A stretch of 64,000 bases of DNA from the NCBI GenBank assembly GCA_025765595.1, contig JAIVFH010000004.1, positions 1 to 64,000 on the forward strand. The letters are read 5' to 3'. The notes under the pieces were generated by a model that did not search any database, was not told where the DNA came from, and was given only the letters and a program-made list of their open reading frames with translations. A program made the position numbers and the translations under genes. Source of the DNA: Obelidium mucronatum. Lineage: Eukaryota; Chytridiomycota; Chytridiomycetes; Chytridiales; Chytriomycetaceae. Every line of letters starts with the position of its first letter. Positions within the stretch are counted from its first letter, which is position 1. This document shows positions 34,256-44,895 of the stretch, in pieces.

Positions 34256-35731
34256 TTAACGAGAAAGAATATTCATTGGGACCAGCCCTTGCTTTCCCGT
34301 ATTCAAATTCCTCGCAACACCAAACCCGTTTGGCTTCACTTCCAACACAACCAACCGATCCCCAACACGAACGTGTTCCAAATCAGGACTTCCCGCAACA
34401 CCATAGAACTCAAAAACGGCATGATATGCTGGAACAGCAGAATCCATAGTAACTGGTGGACCACCACCCATCATCTCTGCAAATGGATCAACGCCTTGTG
34501 TTTCTTGTTGATAATGATCAGCGCGGTGTGGAGACTGATGGCGAATCGGGCTTCGACTTTGTGACCTCGATTTCATGTGTGGATTGTCATTTGCACTGCT
34601 TCCCCGTCTCTCCCGTCTTGGATGACTCCTTCTGGAATGGCTATTGTACTGTTGTTGCGTGAAACCAGCTGCTGCTGCTGCTGCTACCGGTTCAGGCGGA
34701 ATCGGACTCCCCGTGTCATCAAATTGCTGGAATTCTCGTCGCTCTTTTGCGAAAACAGAAGGTTGTCCAGATCCACTCTTGTTGGATCCACCAGACGACC
34801 TCTCGCCCAATCGAGGACCACCCATAGAAGCATTTTCACTTGGATCGTGTTTTGCAGGGTTCGCCAATGCACTGTTGTTGAACCATTGCCACATCCATTT
34901 CGTTTCTTCCTTTGATTTCCCACTAATTGTGTTTTTCATGGCTTCCTTGTCTTGCCGTTGGACACCCCACCAAATGACACCAATACTGACGAATCCCATC
35001 AGTGTTCCGAAAATCGTGCCCAATAGCTGGCCACAACTGACTAGGAAGAAACGGTTGAATTTGACTTGGCAATTGTAAATGTCTGGGATTACTGGTTCTG
35101 GGAGATGGCCCACGTCAAGTGCGGTTTTCAACTCGGGGTCTTGGCTGCAGCACTTGTCGACGGTGCCAGAGCAGTAATCAAACGCACTGATGAGAGACTC
35201 TGTGTGGTTGCCTTGGAATTCTCCGAATCCTATGAGTGAGAGAGAGAGTTAATATAGGACGCCGAAGGAGTTAATGTCTTTGGTGTGGTAAGGAAGGCGA
35301 TCACGCCAGATAGGCGTGAGGATGAGGAAACCGCCTTTGGCGGAAAGGCATCCGATGATAATCACGCCTTCGGCGTGAGGAATCCGCCTTCGGCGGAACG
35401 AAACGCCTTCGGCGTAGAGAAAAAAAAACAAACATATAATTACCACAAACCAAATGCTCCGACGAAGTATCCAACGCCATATCAATCTCAAACCCAGCAC
35501 CACTAGCCACAACATCTTTAACACGATTACAATGATTCAAAACCTCACTACTCGCTTGCTGTCTCCCCGTTTTCGTGGTTCCAACACACAAGTCGGGATC
35601 AGAAATGTAATCAAACATGGACTTCGTAGAAAGCCATGCATGTGGTATTTGAGACACGTGGGTACACGATGCCGGCGGGGTTGCAATTGGCCACGACGTA
35701 TTGGTTCTGCAGCATCTATATACGAGTAATA

Positions 35732-35773
<42 letters not shown>

Positions 35774-36290
35774 AGCGGCGTACATAGTCGCAGTGGAATT
35801 GCTCTGCGTATCTGACGTAGGAAGCGTCCCAGGTCTGACAGCCGGCCATGTCCAGCACGGTCCTGGGGCCAGCGTGAGCGTACTTGTCGATCAGGTTGTC
35901 AAAGTCCTTGACAGTGGCGATGCTCCTGTCAGCGACGCCCGTCTGCTGCAGGATGGCCAGCGAGTAGGCGTTGAAGCGGAAGGCGGCGTACGACGGGCAG
36001 TTCGCCGAGCCCGCGAGCGAGACGCACTCGACCCGCTCCGCCGCCGCCGGCGACGCGGACGCCGACGCCGCCGCCGAGGCGCTGGACGTCGCCGTCGCCG
36101 TCGTCGTCGCGTTGCCGCCGCCGCTCGTCGACGCGCGCGCCGTCGCTGACAAAGTCGTGCTGAGCGTCGTCGCCGGCGGCGGCAGCGGCGGCGCGGTCGT
36201 CGTGCCCGCCGCGGCGTCCGTCGTCGCGGGAACATTCTGCGCCTGCGCCACGGCGGCGGCGAGGGCAGCAAGAAGCAGGCGAGACTCCAT
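34256..36290 (-). CDS. Single-pass membrane protein with Cys-rich ectodomain and cytosolic SH3 domain, one frame break
   Basis: Exons 36290-35784, 35713-35444, 35229-34256. Signal peptide MESRLLLAALAAAVAQAQ, then a Thr/Ala/Ser-rich stalk and a Cys-rich ectodomain: VECVSLAGSANCPSYAAFRF, MAGCQTWDASYVRYAEQFHC, DPDLCVG, LNHCNRV, YCSGTVDKCCSQDPEL. One transmembrane helix (GTIFGTLMGFVSIGVIWWGV) follows, then a long Ser/Arg-rich cytosolic region and a C-terminal SH3 domain (AVFEFYGVAGSPDLEHVRVG, then LNTGKQGLVPMNIL). The topology suggests a sensor or adaptor at the plasma membrane. A +1 step at 35628/35629 (TTC with an extra T, readable as TTC/TTT) joins CMAF to TKSMFDYISDPD. Intron 1 contains an A/T run of about 40. 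Intron 2 is full of hairpin repeats. Confidence 0.78.
35301..35415. repeat. Five GC-rich hairpin repeats inside an intron
   Basis: Five perfect short palindromes in 115 bp, each a 5-7 bp stem around a 3-5 nt loop: 35301-35319 (TCACGCC/GGCGTGA), 35331-35343 (CCGCC/GGCGG), 35362-35378 (TCACGCC/GGCGTGA), 35383-35397 (TCCGCC/GGCGGA) and 35403-35415 (ACGCC/GGCGT). The loop is usually TTC. They lie within the second intron of the SH3 gene. Confidence 0.85.
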
Positions 36291-37150
36291 TTGCTGAAAT
36301 TGAAACTGGAACAAAATAAATTAATCACCATGACCCAACCATCGCCCCTTTATTCGTGAAAATCAAATCATCCACTTTCTTGAAAAATAAATCAAACACA
36401 CAGCAGCACTCGAGTATGCGGTCTGTAGTACACAACACAACACAATACAACAGCGGTTAGAACAAGAATCACCAGGCTCACCGGCACTTGTCTCTCTCTC
36501 GGTCAGTCCTGTGCCCCGCGCGCCTCTCTCCTATATATAGTGCTGTGTTTCCCATAAGGAGTTAAAGTAGGTGTCCATCCAGTCCTTTCCTCCCATACAA
36601 GAAATCTCAGAAATCCGCCCAATTTCCATCCAGACGCATGCAAAAAAAAATCAACGAGAGAGAGAGAGAGAGACAGAGAGTCCTTCCTCCAAAAAAAAAA
36701 ACGAGACACAAGAGAGAGAGTCCTTCCTCCAACAAACTACTAACTGCAAAATAAAGAGATCCTCCTCCTACCCTTCTGAAAAAGAAAAATACAAATGTAG
36801 TGATGGTGAAATGAAAGGAAAAAACAAGAGTGACGACCTTTTGACCAGCGTCGCTTCCACAAGAAGGTTCCGAGTCACCATAGAAAAGAAAGAGCCCTCC
36901 TCCAATCCCAAGCTCAAACAACCCCCACAGAAAAGGAAGAGTCCTCCCTCCCAAAATATAAAATTCCGTAACAACAAAGTATCGCCCAGAAAAGACACAC
37001 CCACACAGAGCAAGCGAGAGAGAGAGGCCAGCGGCAGAAGAGAGCACAGACGAATATCCCGGACCAGAGAGACAAATATGCACGACACTCCAAAAGCCGC
37101 ACAACTTACCCAAAAAAACAAAAGACAAGGCAAAGAAGAAAACCATCCAT
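36291..37150. other. Intergenic region SH3 gene - SR protein, purine-rich
   Basis: Promoter of the SH3 gene and 3' flank of the SR-protein gene. The plus strand is A/G-rich with GA repeats and a direct repeat of GAGAGAGTCCTTCCTCCAA-like sequence (around 36658-36735). A plus-strand open frame (36571-37287) is Arg/Glu/Lys/Ser-rich only because of this bias and overlaps an exon of the SR gene. Confidence 0.5.
36531..36540 (-). promoter_or_regulatory. TATA box upstream of the SH3 membrane protein
   Basis: CTATATATAG, symmetrical, about 240 bp upstream of the ATG at 36290 on the minus strand. A leader of about 210 nt would follow. Confidence 0.35.
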
Positions 37151-38564
37151 TCAATTTCTGTCGCCGGGAGGAGCATCGTAATTCAGCGAAGCAACTGGTG
37201 GGGAGCCAGCATTCCCTGGACCACCGCTTCCGCGAGCAGGGCTTCCGCCGCGAGGACCGAAACCATCTCCTACAGGGCCCGAACTAGGTGGAGGACCGCC
37301 GCGGTAGTATGAGTCGCCTCTGTCATCATATCGTGATGGGTACCCCCTGACGGTGCAAATAAGTAACATTGCGTTGGATGTGGAGTTGTGTGTGTTTGTG
37401 GGGAGAGAGAAGCTGGAAAGCTGAAATTCTCACAGAGACGGGATACGATATTGCAGTAGATTCCGCCTTCGGCGGGAGGACATCGCCTACGGCGAAAAGA
37501 ATGAATCCGCCAAAGGCGACTGTAAGAAAATGCAAAAAAAACTACCTTGGACCATCATCATAACCACCACGGTCACCACCACCACCTCTGTAATCCTGTG
37601 GAGGAGGACGTCTATCATCATAATAATCTGATGGCCCACGTCTGTCATAGTCATCATAACGGCGAGGAGGAGGACCACCATAACGGTCATAACCACCACG
37701 GTCCGGAGAACGTCTGTAATCATCATAACCGCCACCACGACGAGGAGGAGGACCGCCACGGTAGTAAGGGTCTCTTCTGTCATAACTGTGGGGGGTAGTC
37801 CTTTTGAGTTGAATGCAGACAAAAAACGCACGCCACGCATCCAAAAACAAAACACGACACACACCCTCTGTCATACCCGCCTCTGTCGTAACCTCTGTCG
37901 TATCCTCCAGGAGATCTCGAACGGCCTCTTCCGCCTCCTCTACCGCCACCACCGCCTTCGCCGCTGCACAAGATGTGGCTTTTTAGCAAAAAAAACATCC
38001 TTCCACCAAAACAAACAAAAACAAGACACACCGACAGAATCGTGCCAAGTGGCCTGGCTGGCCGCACTTGAAGCACTTTCCGCTGCGGACGTCGAGTCCC
38101 TGTTCGCGGTTGTCTGGACACTCTCTGTGGTGTGTGTTAGAAGAGCGACTGCGCACTTTTTTGAAGCGCCACGCACCTCGCCCAGTGTCCCGTGTTGCCG
38201 CAGATGAAGCAGGTTGAAGTAGACGAGTTAGCGGATCTGGGCCAGCGCGTCAGTAGAAGCACACAGACAAACACAACGACACCCACCGCCGCGACCACTC
38301 GACCGAGATGCGCTCGCCCTCGAACGGAAAGTTGTTCAGGGCGGCGATTGCGTCTTCGGCGTCGCGCGCGTCTTCGTACTCGACAAAGGCGAAGCCGCCC
38401 TGCTTGACGTCCAGCGACACGACGCGGCCGTACTTGCCGAAGAGGTCGTCGAGGTCGCGCTTGTCGGCGTTGCGCGGCAGCCGCCCGACGTACAGCTTGG
38501 CGGTGGGCGGCGCGTCGCCGGCGTTGTTGTTGGTGTTGTTGGTGGGCGGGGGGGCGTCGGCCAT
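37151..38564 (-). CDS. SR-like RNA-binding protein: RRM, two CCHC zinc knuckles, RGG/RDY tail
   Basis: Likely pre-mRNA splicing factor of the SRSF7/RSZ type. Exons 38564-38287, 38236-38177, 38124-38032, 37963-37865, 37785-37546, 37346-37151. The RRM has RNP2 KLYVGRLP and RNP1 GGFAFVEYED, ending ERISVEWSRR. Two zinc knuckles follow: CFICGNTGHWAREC and CFKCGQPGHLARFC. The C-terminus is Arg/Gly/Tyr/Asp/Pro-rich (GGYDRGYDRGGYDRG, RRDPYYRGGPPPRRGGG) and ends VASLNYDAPPGDRN. Having two knuckles rather than one is less common than in animal SRSF7. The knuckle halves are split by introns at the CCHC boundaries. The frame is intact. Intron 5 contains hairpin repeats. Its start is 54 bp from the LIM gene's stop. 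Confidence 0.9.
37463..37519. repeat. Three GC-rich hairpin repeats inside an intron
   Basis: CCGCC-TTC-GGCGG at 37463-37475, TCGCC-TAC-GGCGA at 37483-37495 and CGCC-AAA-GGCG at 37508-37518. Same design as the array at 35301-35415, again inside a minus-strand intron. Confidence 0.8.
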
Positions 38565-38618
38565 TTCTTTTTTTATTTGTTTTTTTGTTATTATTTAACA
38601 GACAATTAAACTATTCGT

Positions 38619-38910
38619 CTATCGCTTGCACTCGCTGCACACCGCAAACCCACGCCGCACTGTAAAGCGGCTGGTCGCCTCCAGCAGCTTGCCACACCCG
38701 CCGCACATAAAGTGCTCAGCATGCCACGTCTGCCCATCCACCGCCTGCAACACTTGTCCTTCAGGAACCACAGTGCTGCAGTAACTACAGATACTGGCCG
38801 CTCGCTGTTTCGAGTCCACAGACCGCATTTGCTGAGGTGGCTTGGATTGGGGCGAAGATCGCTGTGAAGGGGTCGTCACATCAAGCTCCTTCAACAGCGA
38901 ATCTGCTCAT
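38619..38910 (-). CDS. Small single-LIM-domain protein, one frame break
   Basis: About 95 residues: a short polar N-terminus then one LIM domain, CSYCSTVVPEGQVLQAVDGQ, WHAEHFMCGGCGKLL, then FAVCSECKR and the stop. The zinc ligands are CxxC, H, CxxC and CxxC (the last pair is C-S-E-C). LIM domains bind protein partners. The only ATG that fits (38910, MSRFAVE) is out of frame by one base. An extra G at 38889/38890 (GAA followed by G, readable as GAA/GAG) links MSRFAVE to ELDVTTPSQ. Divergent from the BTB gene with 122 bp between start codons. It could be a fragment of a longer LIM protein, but start and stop both fit. Confidence 0.7.
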
Positions 38911-39032
38911 CTTTGCATTGTGAATAAAAACAACAACATATACGTTAGACAACATAAGAAACACAAACCAAGCGACTCCATTATTACAAATTTTGGGTTG
39001 GGAATTTTTTTTTTCGAACGTTGCCACCGTCA

Positions 39033-40019
39033 ATGACTTCATCAACTATCGGAACAGCAGGAAAGGATCTGCTGATCAGATCAAACAATCATACATTCAG
39101 TGCGCACTGGTAAACTCTTGTCTATTTTGGCTTCTAAAGTGTTTCCTGACCTCTTACTAATTCCGATCAAAACAGCGCCATTCTTGCAGCCCACAGCCCT
39201 CGATTCAACACCCTCCTATTCTCTCTACCAGACCTACCAACACCCGACACACCTTTCAATCTCATTCTTCCTCCACAGATCCCAACCTCCGCCATCCCCC
39301 CATTCCTTTCATCAATCTATACCAACAACAACAACACTACAACCACCCTTCTCTCCCACCACGCCCCACCAACTCTCCTCGGACTCTACACTCTCTACCA
39401 CCACCTCTCCATCGCCCATCCATCCCTCCCTTCAATCCTCCCACTCCTCCACACCAAATTAGTCCAAGACCACACCCTGTCAGACATCCAAGAATCCATC
39501 CTGAACATCCAAACCCTAGCGCTTGCGGCGAATCTCTTCCCTAGTAGTCGTAACTTGGTCGTTTCAGAGCTCTGTCAAACACTTATCAGTGTTGTTCATG
39601 AACGAAACTTGACTCGTTTGATTTCAGTTCAAGACTCGCTGTTTTTGGAATCAGGCGGCGGCGGCGGCGGCGGCGTGGATATCAATGCGAGTTCCGAAAA
39701 TCCAGACTCGGCGGCGACGGCGCCGGTGGCGCAAGTGGAGGAGGCTACTAGTACAAGGGAGATTGTGAAACCTTTGCCAAGAGCTGTCCGCCATGTCTTG
39801 GCAACAGTCCAATTCAAAGGGTTTTACCCTTCCCCAACGACGACAGCAACGGCACTTGAAAATGGAAACTCTCGTTGTGGAATGGATACGGAATTGATGG
39901 ACGATGGCGTCGTTTCTTTGGCACTGGAGAAACGATTGCTTCATCACGATCATGATGAGATGATCATTGCTGCTACCGAACACGATTCAAAGCGGACAAT
40001 GATTTCAAGTAAATACTAG
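39033..40019 (+). CDS. BTB/POZ-domain protein
   Basis: Exons 39033-39109 and 39176-40019. Starts MTSSTIGTAGKDLLIRSNNH and continues TFSAH|CAILAAHSPRFNTLLF across the intron, the classic BTB pattern (D-hydrophobic, F-x-x-H, L-A-x-x-S-x-x-F). A less conserved helical part follows (LLGLYTLYHHLSIAHPSLPS, LNIQTLALAANLFPSSRNLV), then a Gly run and an acidic tail. Such proteins often act as adaptors for Cul3 ubiquitin ligases; that role is inferred. The middle is Thr/Asn-rich, so family membership rests mainly on the first 45 residues. The frame is intact. The stop is about 200 bp from the end of the convergent repeat gene. Confidence 0.7.
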
Positions 40020-40215
40020 AAGAAGAACCAAGGAACAGAAACGTGAAATATTTTTTAAAATTATGAAGGGGGGGGGCTGATGACGATGATGATGAATTCT
40101 TTTTTTTTTATTCGCAATTTCTATAAAAGGACAATTTATGCAACCAATTCTCTCTCACTCTTTTTGTCTCAACTCTAAATCAAACTTGGCCCCCAAAATC
40201 ATGAAAAGAAAACAA

Positions 40216-42233
40216 TTAAGCAGAAGCCGCTACCACAGACGATGACGCGTTATCCTCTCCAGCAGGCACAACAGCCCCATCAGCACCCTTCGCAACCGGT
40301 GGCATCGAAACTCTATAAAACGACCGTCTCACAAACGACGCAGCCGTTGCCGTGAAAGTCGCTGGTGCAGCTGGCGCAGCAGCGCTCAAATTCACAGGAG
40401 AAGGAGGTGCTCCAGAGACAGATTCTTCCACCTGCTCAAACACTTGATCTTCGCTCTTTGATAGTGGAGATGTACTTGAAGTTGGGGATGTGGGAGCCGG
40501 GGATTCGCGGTGGAATGACCGCCTTACGAAACGTGCCGCAGCGCCGACAACTGCTTTCGCTGATCCAGCTGTAGTAGCTGTAGGTGTAGTAGGAGTAGTG
40601 GCGGTTGTAGCGTCAGTAGAAGAAGAAGAATCCGTGCTTGGAAGAGCTGGGACTTCAGGAGCGCCTTCTGTGGCTGGAGAGCTTGGTGGGGTATTGTAGA
40701 AGGATTTTCGAACAAAACGGAGAGCTGCGGAAACAGTAGAAGCGGCTGCACTGACGGTGGATGTCGCGGTATTGATAATGAGAGCTGATGTTGTGGATGG
40801 AGTTGGGGTTGTTGGTGGCTTTGGGGATTCACTGGCTTCCACTGCACTAGATAGTCGGCCTTCAGTTAATTCGGAAGAGATATATTCCGCGGTGTTATCT
40901 TTCGCAACTGCAGCGTCTTTCTCGATGGCTTCAGCACTGGTACCCACATCGGCCTTGATTTCAGTTGCATCTACAGCAACAACAGCAGCGACGACAGGTT
41001 CCTTGATAGCAGCGTCAACAGCATCAACAGTCACATCTTTTGAAGCGATAACTTCTGCAACAGGAGTAATAGCAGCTTCATTGTCACCGACAACAACTGC
41101 GACTTCATCTTCAACGCGTGGCTCAACATGGTGAGAAAGAACCTTGCTAGCGTCAACAGCCACGACTTCCTTCAACACGGCAGACATACGTTTGGCAGTC
41201 TCGACCTTGGCAGCAGCTTTCGCCTCGAGTTCAGGTTCAATCGCCTTTACCTCTTGCAACACGGCAGCAAGCTTGTGTTGAGTTTCCGCTTTGGCGGCAG
41301 CTTTTTCTTCCAACACCGGTTCGATGGCCTTCACTTCCTTCAAGACTGCAGAGAGACGCTTGGCAGTTTCAACCTCTACTTTATCAAGCTCCTCCACCAC
41401 AGCCACATCATCGACAACGCGTGTTTCCACGTGATGCGTCAACACTTCCGTAGGGTCAACACTCACAACTTCCTTCAACACTGCAGACAACCTTTTGGCG
41501 GTCTCAGCCTTGGCAGCCTGTTTCTCTTCCAGAACCGGTTCAATTGCCTTGACTTCTTGCAACACAGCGGCAAGCTTGTGTTGAGTTTCAGCTTTAGCGG
41601 CAGCCTTTTCTTCCAACACCGGCTCAATTGCTTTCACCTCCTTCAACACCGCTGACAACCGCTTAGCAGTTTCAACCTCAACCTTATCAAGCTCCTCCAC
41701 AACAGCAACGTCACCAACAACACGTGTTTCCACGTGATGCGTCAACACCGCCGCAGGATCAACACTCACAACTTCCTTCAACACGGCAGACAACCGCTTC
41801 GCAGTCTCCGCTTTCGCAGCCTGTTTCTCTTCTAGAACAGGTTCAATCGCTTTCACTTGTTGCAATACGGCGGCTAGTTTTTCTTTGGTTTCGGCTTTTG
41901 CGGCCGCTTTTTCTTCTAGCTCGGGTTCAATCGCTTGTACTTGCTTCAAGACTGCGGAGAGCCGTTTCGCTGTTTCGAGTTGTACGGAATCGGTGGCGAT
42001 GGGGGTGGTGTCGTGTTCTGTTGACGCCGGGGGGTTTAAGTTTGCATATTCCCACACAGTTTCTAAGAAGACAAAAAGTTGAAAACTTAACCTTCGATAG
42101 CGGGAGCAGAAATTACAGAGGCATCATTGTATGATTCAATTTCGGGCTGAAGTGGCTTTGTTGGGATGGCCGCGCTGCTGCTGGTTTCTACTGATTCCGT
42201 AATTGCGGCGGTTGAATCTTCTGTAAGGCTCAT
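40216..42233 (-). CDS. Coiled-coil repeat protein (AKRLSAVLKEV repeats)
   Basis: Exon 1 (42233-42092) starts MSLTEDSTAAITESVETSSS. Exon 2 (42062-40216) begins ETVWEYANLNPP. The putative intron is only 29 nt (GTTAAG...CTTAG). The central part has long repeats of ETAKRLSAVLKEV and KAIEPVLEEKAAAKAE units, about 100 residues per higher-order repeat, with DPTEVLTHHVETRVVDDVA spacers. They are predicted to be helical and heptad-like. The C-terminal third is Ser/Thr/Pro/Ala-rich with three copies of a FVRRSFY/FVRKSFY motif (FVRKSFYNTPPSSP, FVRRSFHRESPAPTSP, FVRRSFYRVSMPP). It may be a cytoskeleton- or membrane-associated scaffold. No family recognised. The frame is intact over 1.8 kb. Confidence 0.7.
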
Positions 42234-42604
42234 GATCTATTATGAATGCGGATATGGGAGGGAGTGGTTGTTTTTTTTGGAGGATGCTTTTTTTCTCCCT
42301 CTGTATTTTAGAACACGCTCCCTTGTTGGTGGTTTATAAACTGGCACGCTGAACATTGTAATCTCTTGAGCGGTTTGTTAATTTCCAAGATTTCTCCCAA
42401 TTTATGTAACAGCCCATAAATATTTTTTTCAGTACCGAAATGTGGTTTAAGCGGAAGCAAGCTGTGACAGATGTTATCTAGGTTGGGGGAAAAAGAGAGG
42501 CGAAAAGAGCTATGACCATTTGTTTTTTTTGAATCAAAACAAAAAAAAAAGACAATGAAAAAAAAAACACACAATCAACAAAGATACATAAGTAAGGACA
42601 TAGA
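42234..42604. other. Intergenic region repeat gene - SKP1-2
   Basis: Promoter of the coiled-coil repeat gene and 3' flank of SKP1 copy 2. No gene seen. Confidence 0.5.
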
Positions 42605-43680
42605 TTAACGGTCCTCACACCTGAAGATTGCAAGGAAGGAGAGCAAAAAAACATTTAGTGAATGAAAAAGATTGATAACACAAGGCACCAAAACAAAAAC
42701 AAAAAACCGCCAACAAACCATTCGTTCTCCTTGCGAATTTGCTCTTCTTCTTCTGGGGTAAAATCATTCACAATGTTGAAGGTCTTGCGGATTTCCTCAA
42801 CGCTCTTTCCCTTGATCATGTTGGCTACAGTCTTGCAACCTGATAAAATACAAATAAGGTCAATAAGATCGTGTTTCGACGTGAATAGGATCTAGAATGT
42901 GGTGACACACGGCTATCCAAGGACACACACAGACGCACACCCTTAACAACCGTAACGTTCACCCAGCCACCATAAGTCACATATCCACGAAAAATTATAA
43001 TTGCTGCTTCACTAAGTGTTCGATTGATATTATGTTTCCGGGTCGACTTGATTTCTCAAAGCTGCGCACTTCCCCCTTCACCGCCCACTCCACCCACATC
43101 ATAGCTCGAAAAACAAAACCCCCAGGACGAACACATACCCAAGTCCAACAAGTTCTTCATGTCCAAGTAGTTGGCAGCCAATATGATTTCAAAGAGGGTA
43201 CCCTGGTCAACGTTCATAAACTCCTTGTCTCTCTCTTCAATGTCTTCGGAAGACTTTGGCTTGGTCTCTTCTTCTGGAGCAGCTGGTGGGTCGTCTTTGT
43301 GCATCGTGGCATATTCAATGACTGTATATTTTTTTAAAACCACATGTTTTAATAAGGTGGTTGGGTGGGATGAGTGGTTTCACACAAAAGAAAAAACCGC
43401 ACCCTTCTGGAGGATTGCTCCAGACACGTTTGGAAGTGGGATTGGCTGGTCATCGGCTTCACCAACATCCTGCAAGAAACGGACGTTAGGTTTTTGGTCT
43501 TATTTTTTTTTTTGTAATTTGACTCGCTTGGGAGACAACTGAAGCCTCCCCCCCAACGGAGTTCGTTCAATTCAACAAGATTATTATTACCTCAAGCATG
43601 TTCTTGATGAGGACGGACTGGTTCGCAATCTCCTTGGCGATGGTGAATTCTTGGTTGTCGGAGGATGTGATCTTGACCAT
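42605..43680 (-). CDS. SKP1: SKP1, copy 2 (intact)
   Basis: SCF ubiquitin ligase adaptor. Exons 43680-43591, 43469-43401, 43321-43139, 42839-42719, 42620-42605. The protein is almost identical to copy 1 ([40 protein letters not shown] versus [15 protein letters not shown]). It reads [18 protein letters not shown] without interruption, which proves the extra base in copy 1. The last coding exon is only 16 nt: a 98-nt intron splits the Trp codon and the end G|TGT GAG GAC CGT TAA restores EWCEDR. Intron 3 is long (299 nt). Copy 1 lacks the last intron. Confidence 0.92.
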
Positions 43681-43889
43681 TTTTTTTAATGCAACTTTTT
43701 CGAGAAAAACAGACAATGGAAAACAGAAAACAATAATAACACAATCAAAACTCAAATCCTTGTTATTTAGCTTTGTTACTTAGCTCTCTTGGTCTTAATC
43801 GCTTTTGCTTCTGTGGAATGGTAAGGAGAAGGAGGGAGGTTTTTTTTTTTTTAGAGATTTTCCAATAGTACTTGTTTTATTGCTCATAT

Positions 43890-44748
43890 TTACTCTTCAG
43901 CCGGTTTATCTTCCTTCTTTTCTTCTTCGTCTTCCTTCTTCTCTTCAGGTGGGTTCCTATTCGTTTAACAAGTTCCCTTGTTCAGCATTCGGAAGTCAAT
44001 CAATCCACACAACACAGGTACTCACCAGTCGTTGTCTCTCTTGATTTGCTCAATCTCTTCGGGCGTGAATCCACTGTCTTCAATTCCAAGTGCTTCCATA
44101 ACTTCTTCGGTGGACTTTCCCTTAATCATGTTGGCAATCGTCTTACACCCTAACACACACAATAAAACCATCAACATCAGAACCCAAAAATGCGCCGAAA
44201 TAGAAACAAAAAAAACATTTGAAAAACTTACCCAAGTCAAGCAATGACTTGATATCCAAGTAGTTTGCGGCCAGAATGATCTCAAATTTCTCACTGCGGT
44301 CCATAGCAGCCATGAACACCTTGTCAGCCTCGTCAATGTCTTCAGATGGCTTTGGTTTGGCTTCTGGGTCCGCTGGTGGATCGTCTTTGTGTGCCTGGCA
44401 GTACGCAATAACTATCGCATGGAAAGAGGATAAGCCAAAACTCTCTGAAACACCTTTTGAATCACAGTACTCACCTCGCTCAAGCGTCTTTCCAGTCACA
44501 TTTGGAAGTGGAATTGCTTGATCTTCCAGTTCACCGACATCCTTTGATGGGGACAAGGGAAACCAAAGTTAGTCCGCTTTTTGCTCTCAGCGCTAAGCTC
44601 CACCACAACACACCAGCCCTCCCCCAGTCTTCCATATGTCTTACAACCCACTCCTCACCTCAAGCATTCCCTTGATGAGAACAGATTGATTGGCGATCTC
44701 CTTTTCAATTGTGAATTCTTTGCCGTCTGAGCTGGTGACTTTAACCAT
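43890..44748 (-). CDS. SKP1: SKP1, copy 3 (divergent, acidic tail)
   Basis: A SKP1 paralogue. Exons 44748-44659, 44541-44475, 44411-44232, 44159-44036, 43956-43890. It keeps the fold ([70 protein letters not shown]). It differs where F-box proteins bind: the usual ENEWCE end is replaced by [19 protein letters not shown] plus KKEDKPAEE. The highly acidic/Lys tail is unusual for SKP1, so partner choice may differ. All intron positions match copy 2, including the intron in the terminal Trp codon, so the three copies share one ancestral structure. The frame is intact. Confidence 0.88.
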
Positions 44749-44895
44749 TTTGTTTTTTTGGTTGTTCTTTTTTGAATAAATTTAACAATGATTCATATAA
44801 ATTGAGATAAATAGTGAGTTTAGAACTTGTATTAAATACATTTGTATATCCGTTGTCGCTTAAAGTTGGTGCTGCTATCTTTCTGCCAGCTCCAC

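Noticed and set aside
35793..36331. Arg-rich ORFs around the signal peptide of the SH3 gene
   Set aside because: Other-frame readings of a GC-rich Ala/Ser/Thr stalk; the minus frame with signal peptide and spliced downstream domains is the real one.
36571..37287. 238-codon basic Arg/Glu/Ser/Lys ORF on the plus strand
   Set aside because: Caused by purine-rich repeats; overlaps the last exon of the SR-protein gene and has no domain.
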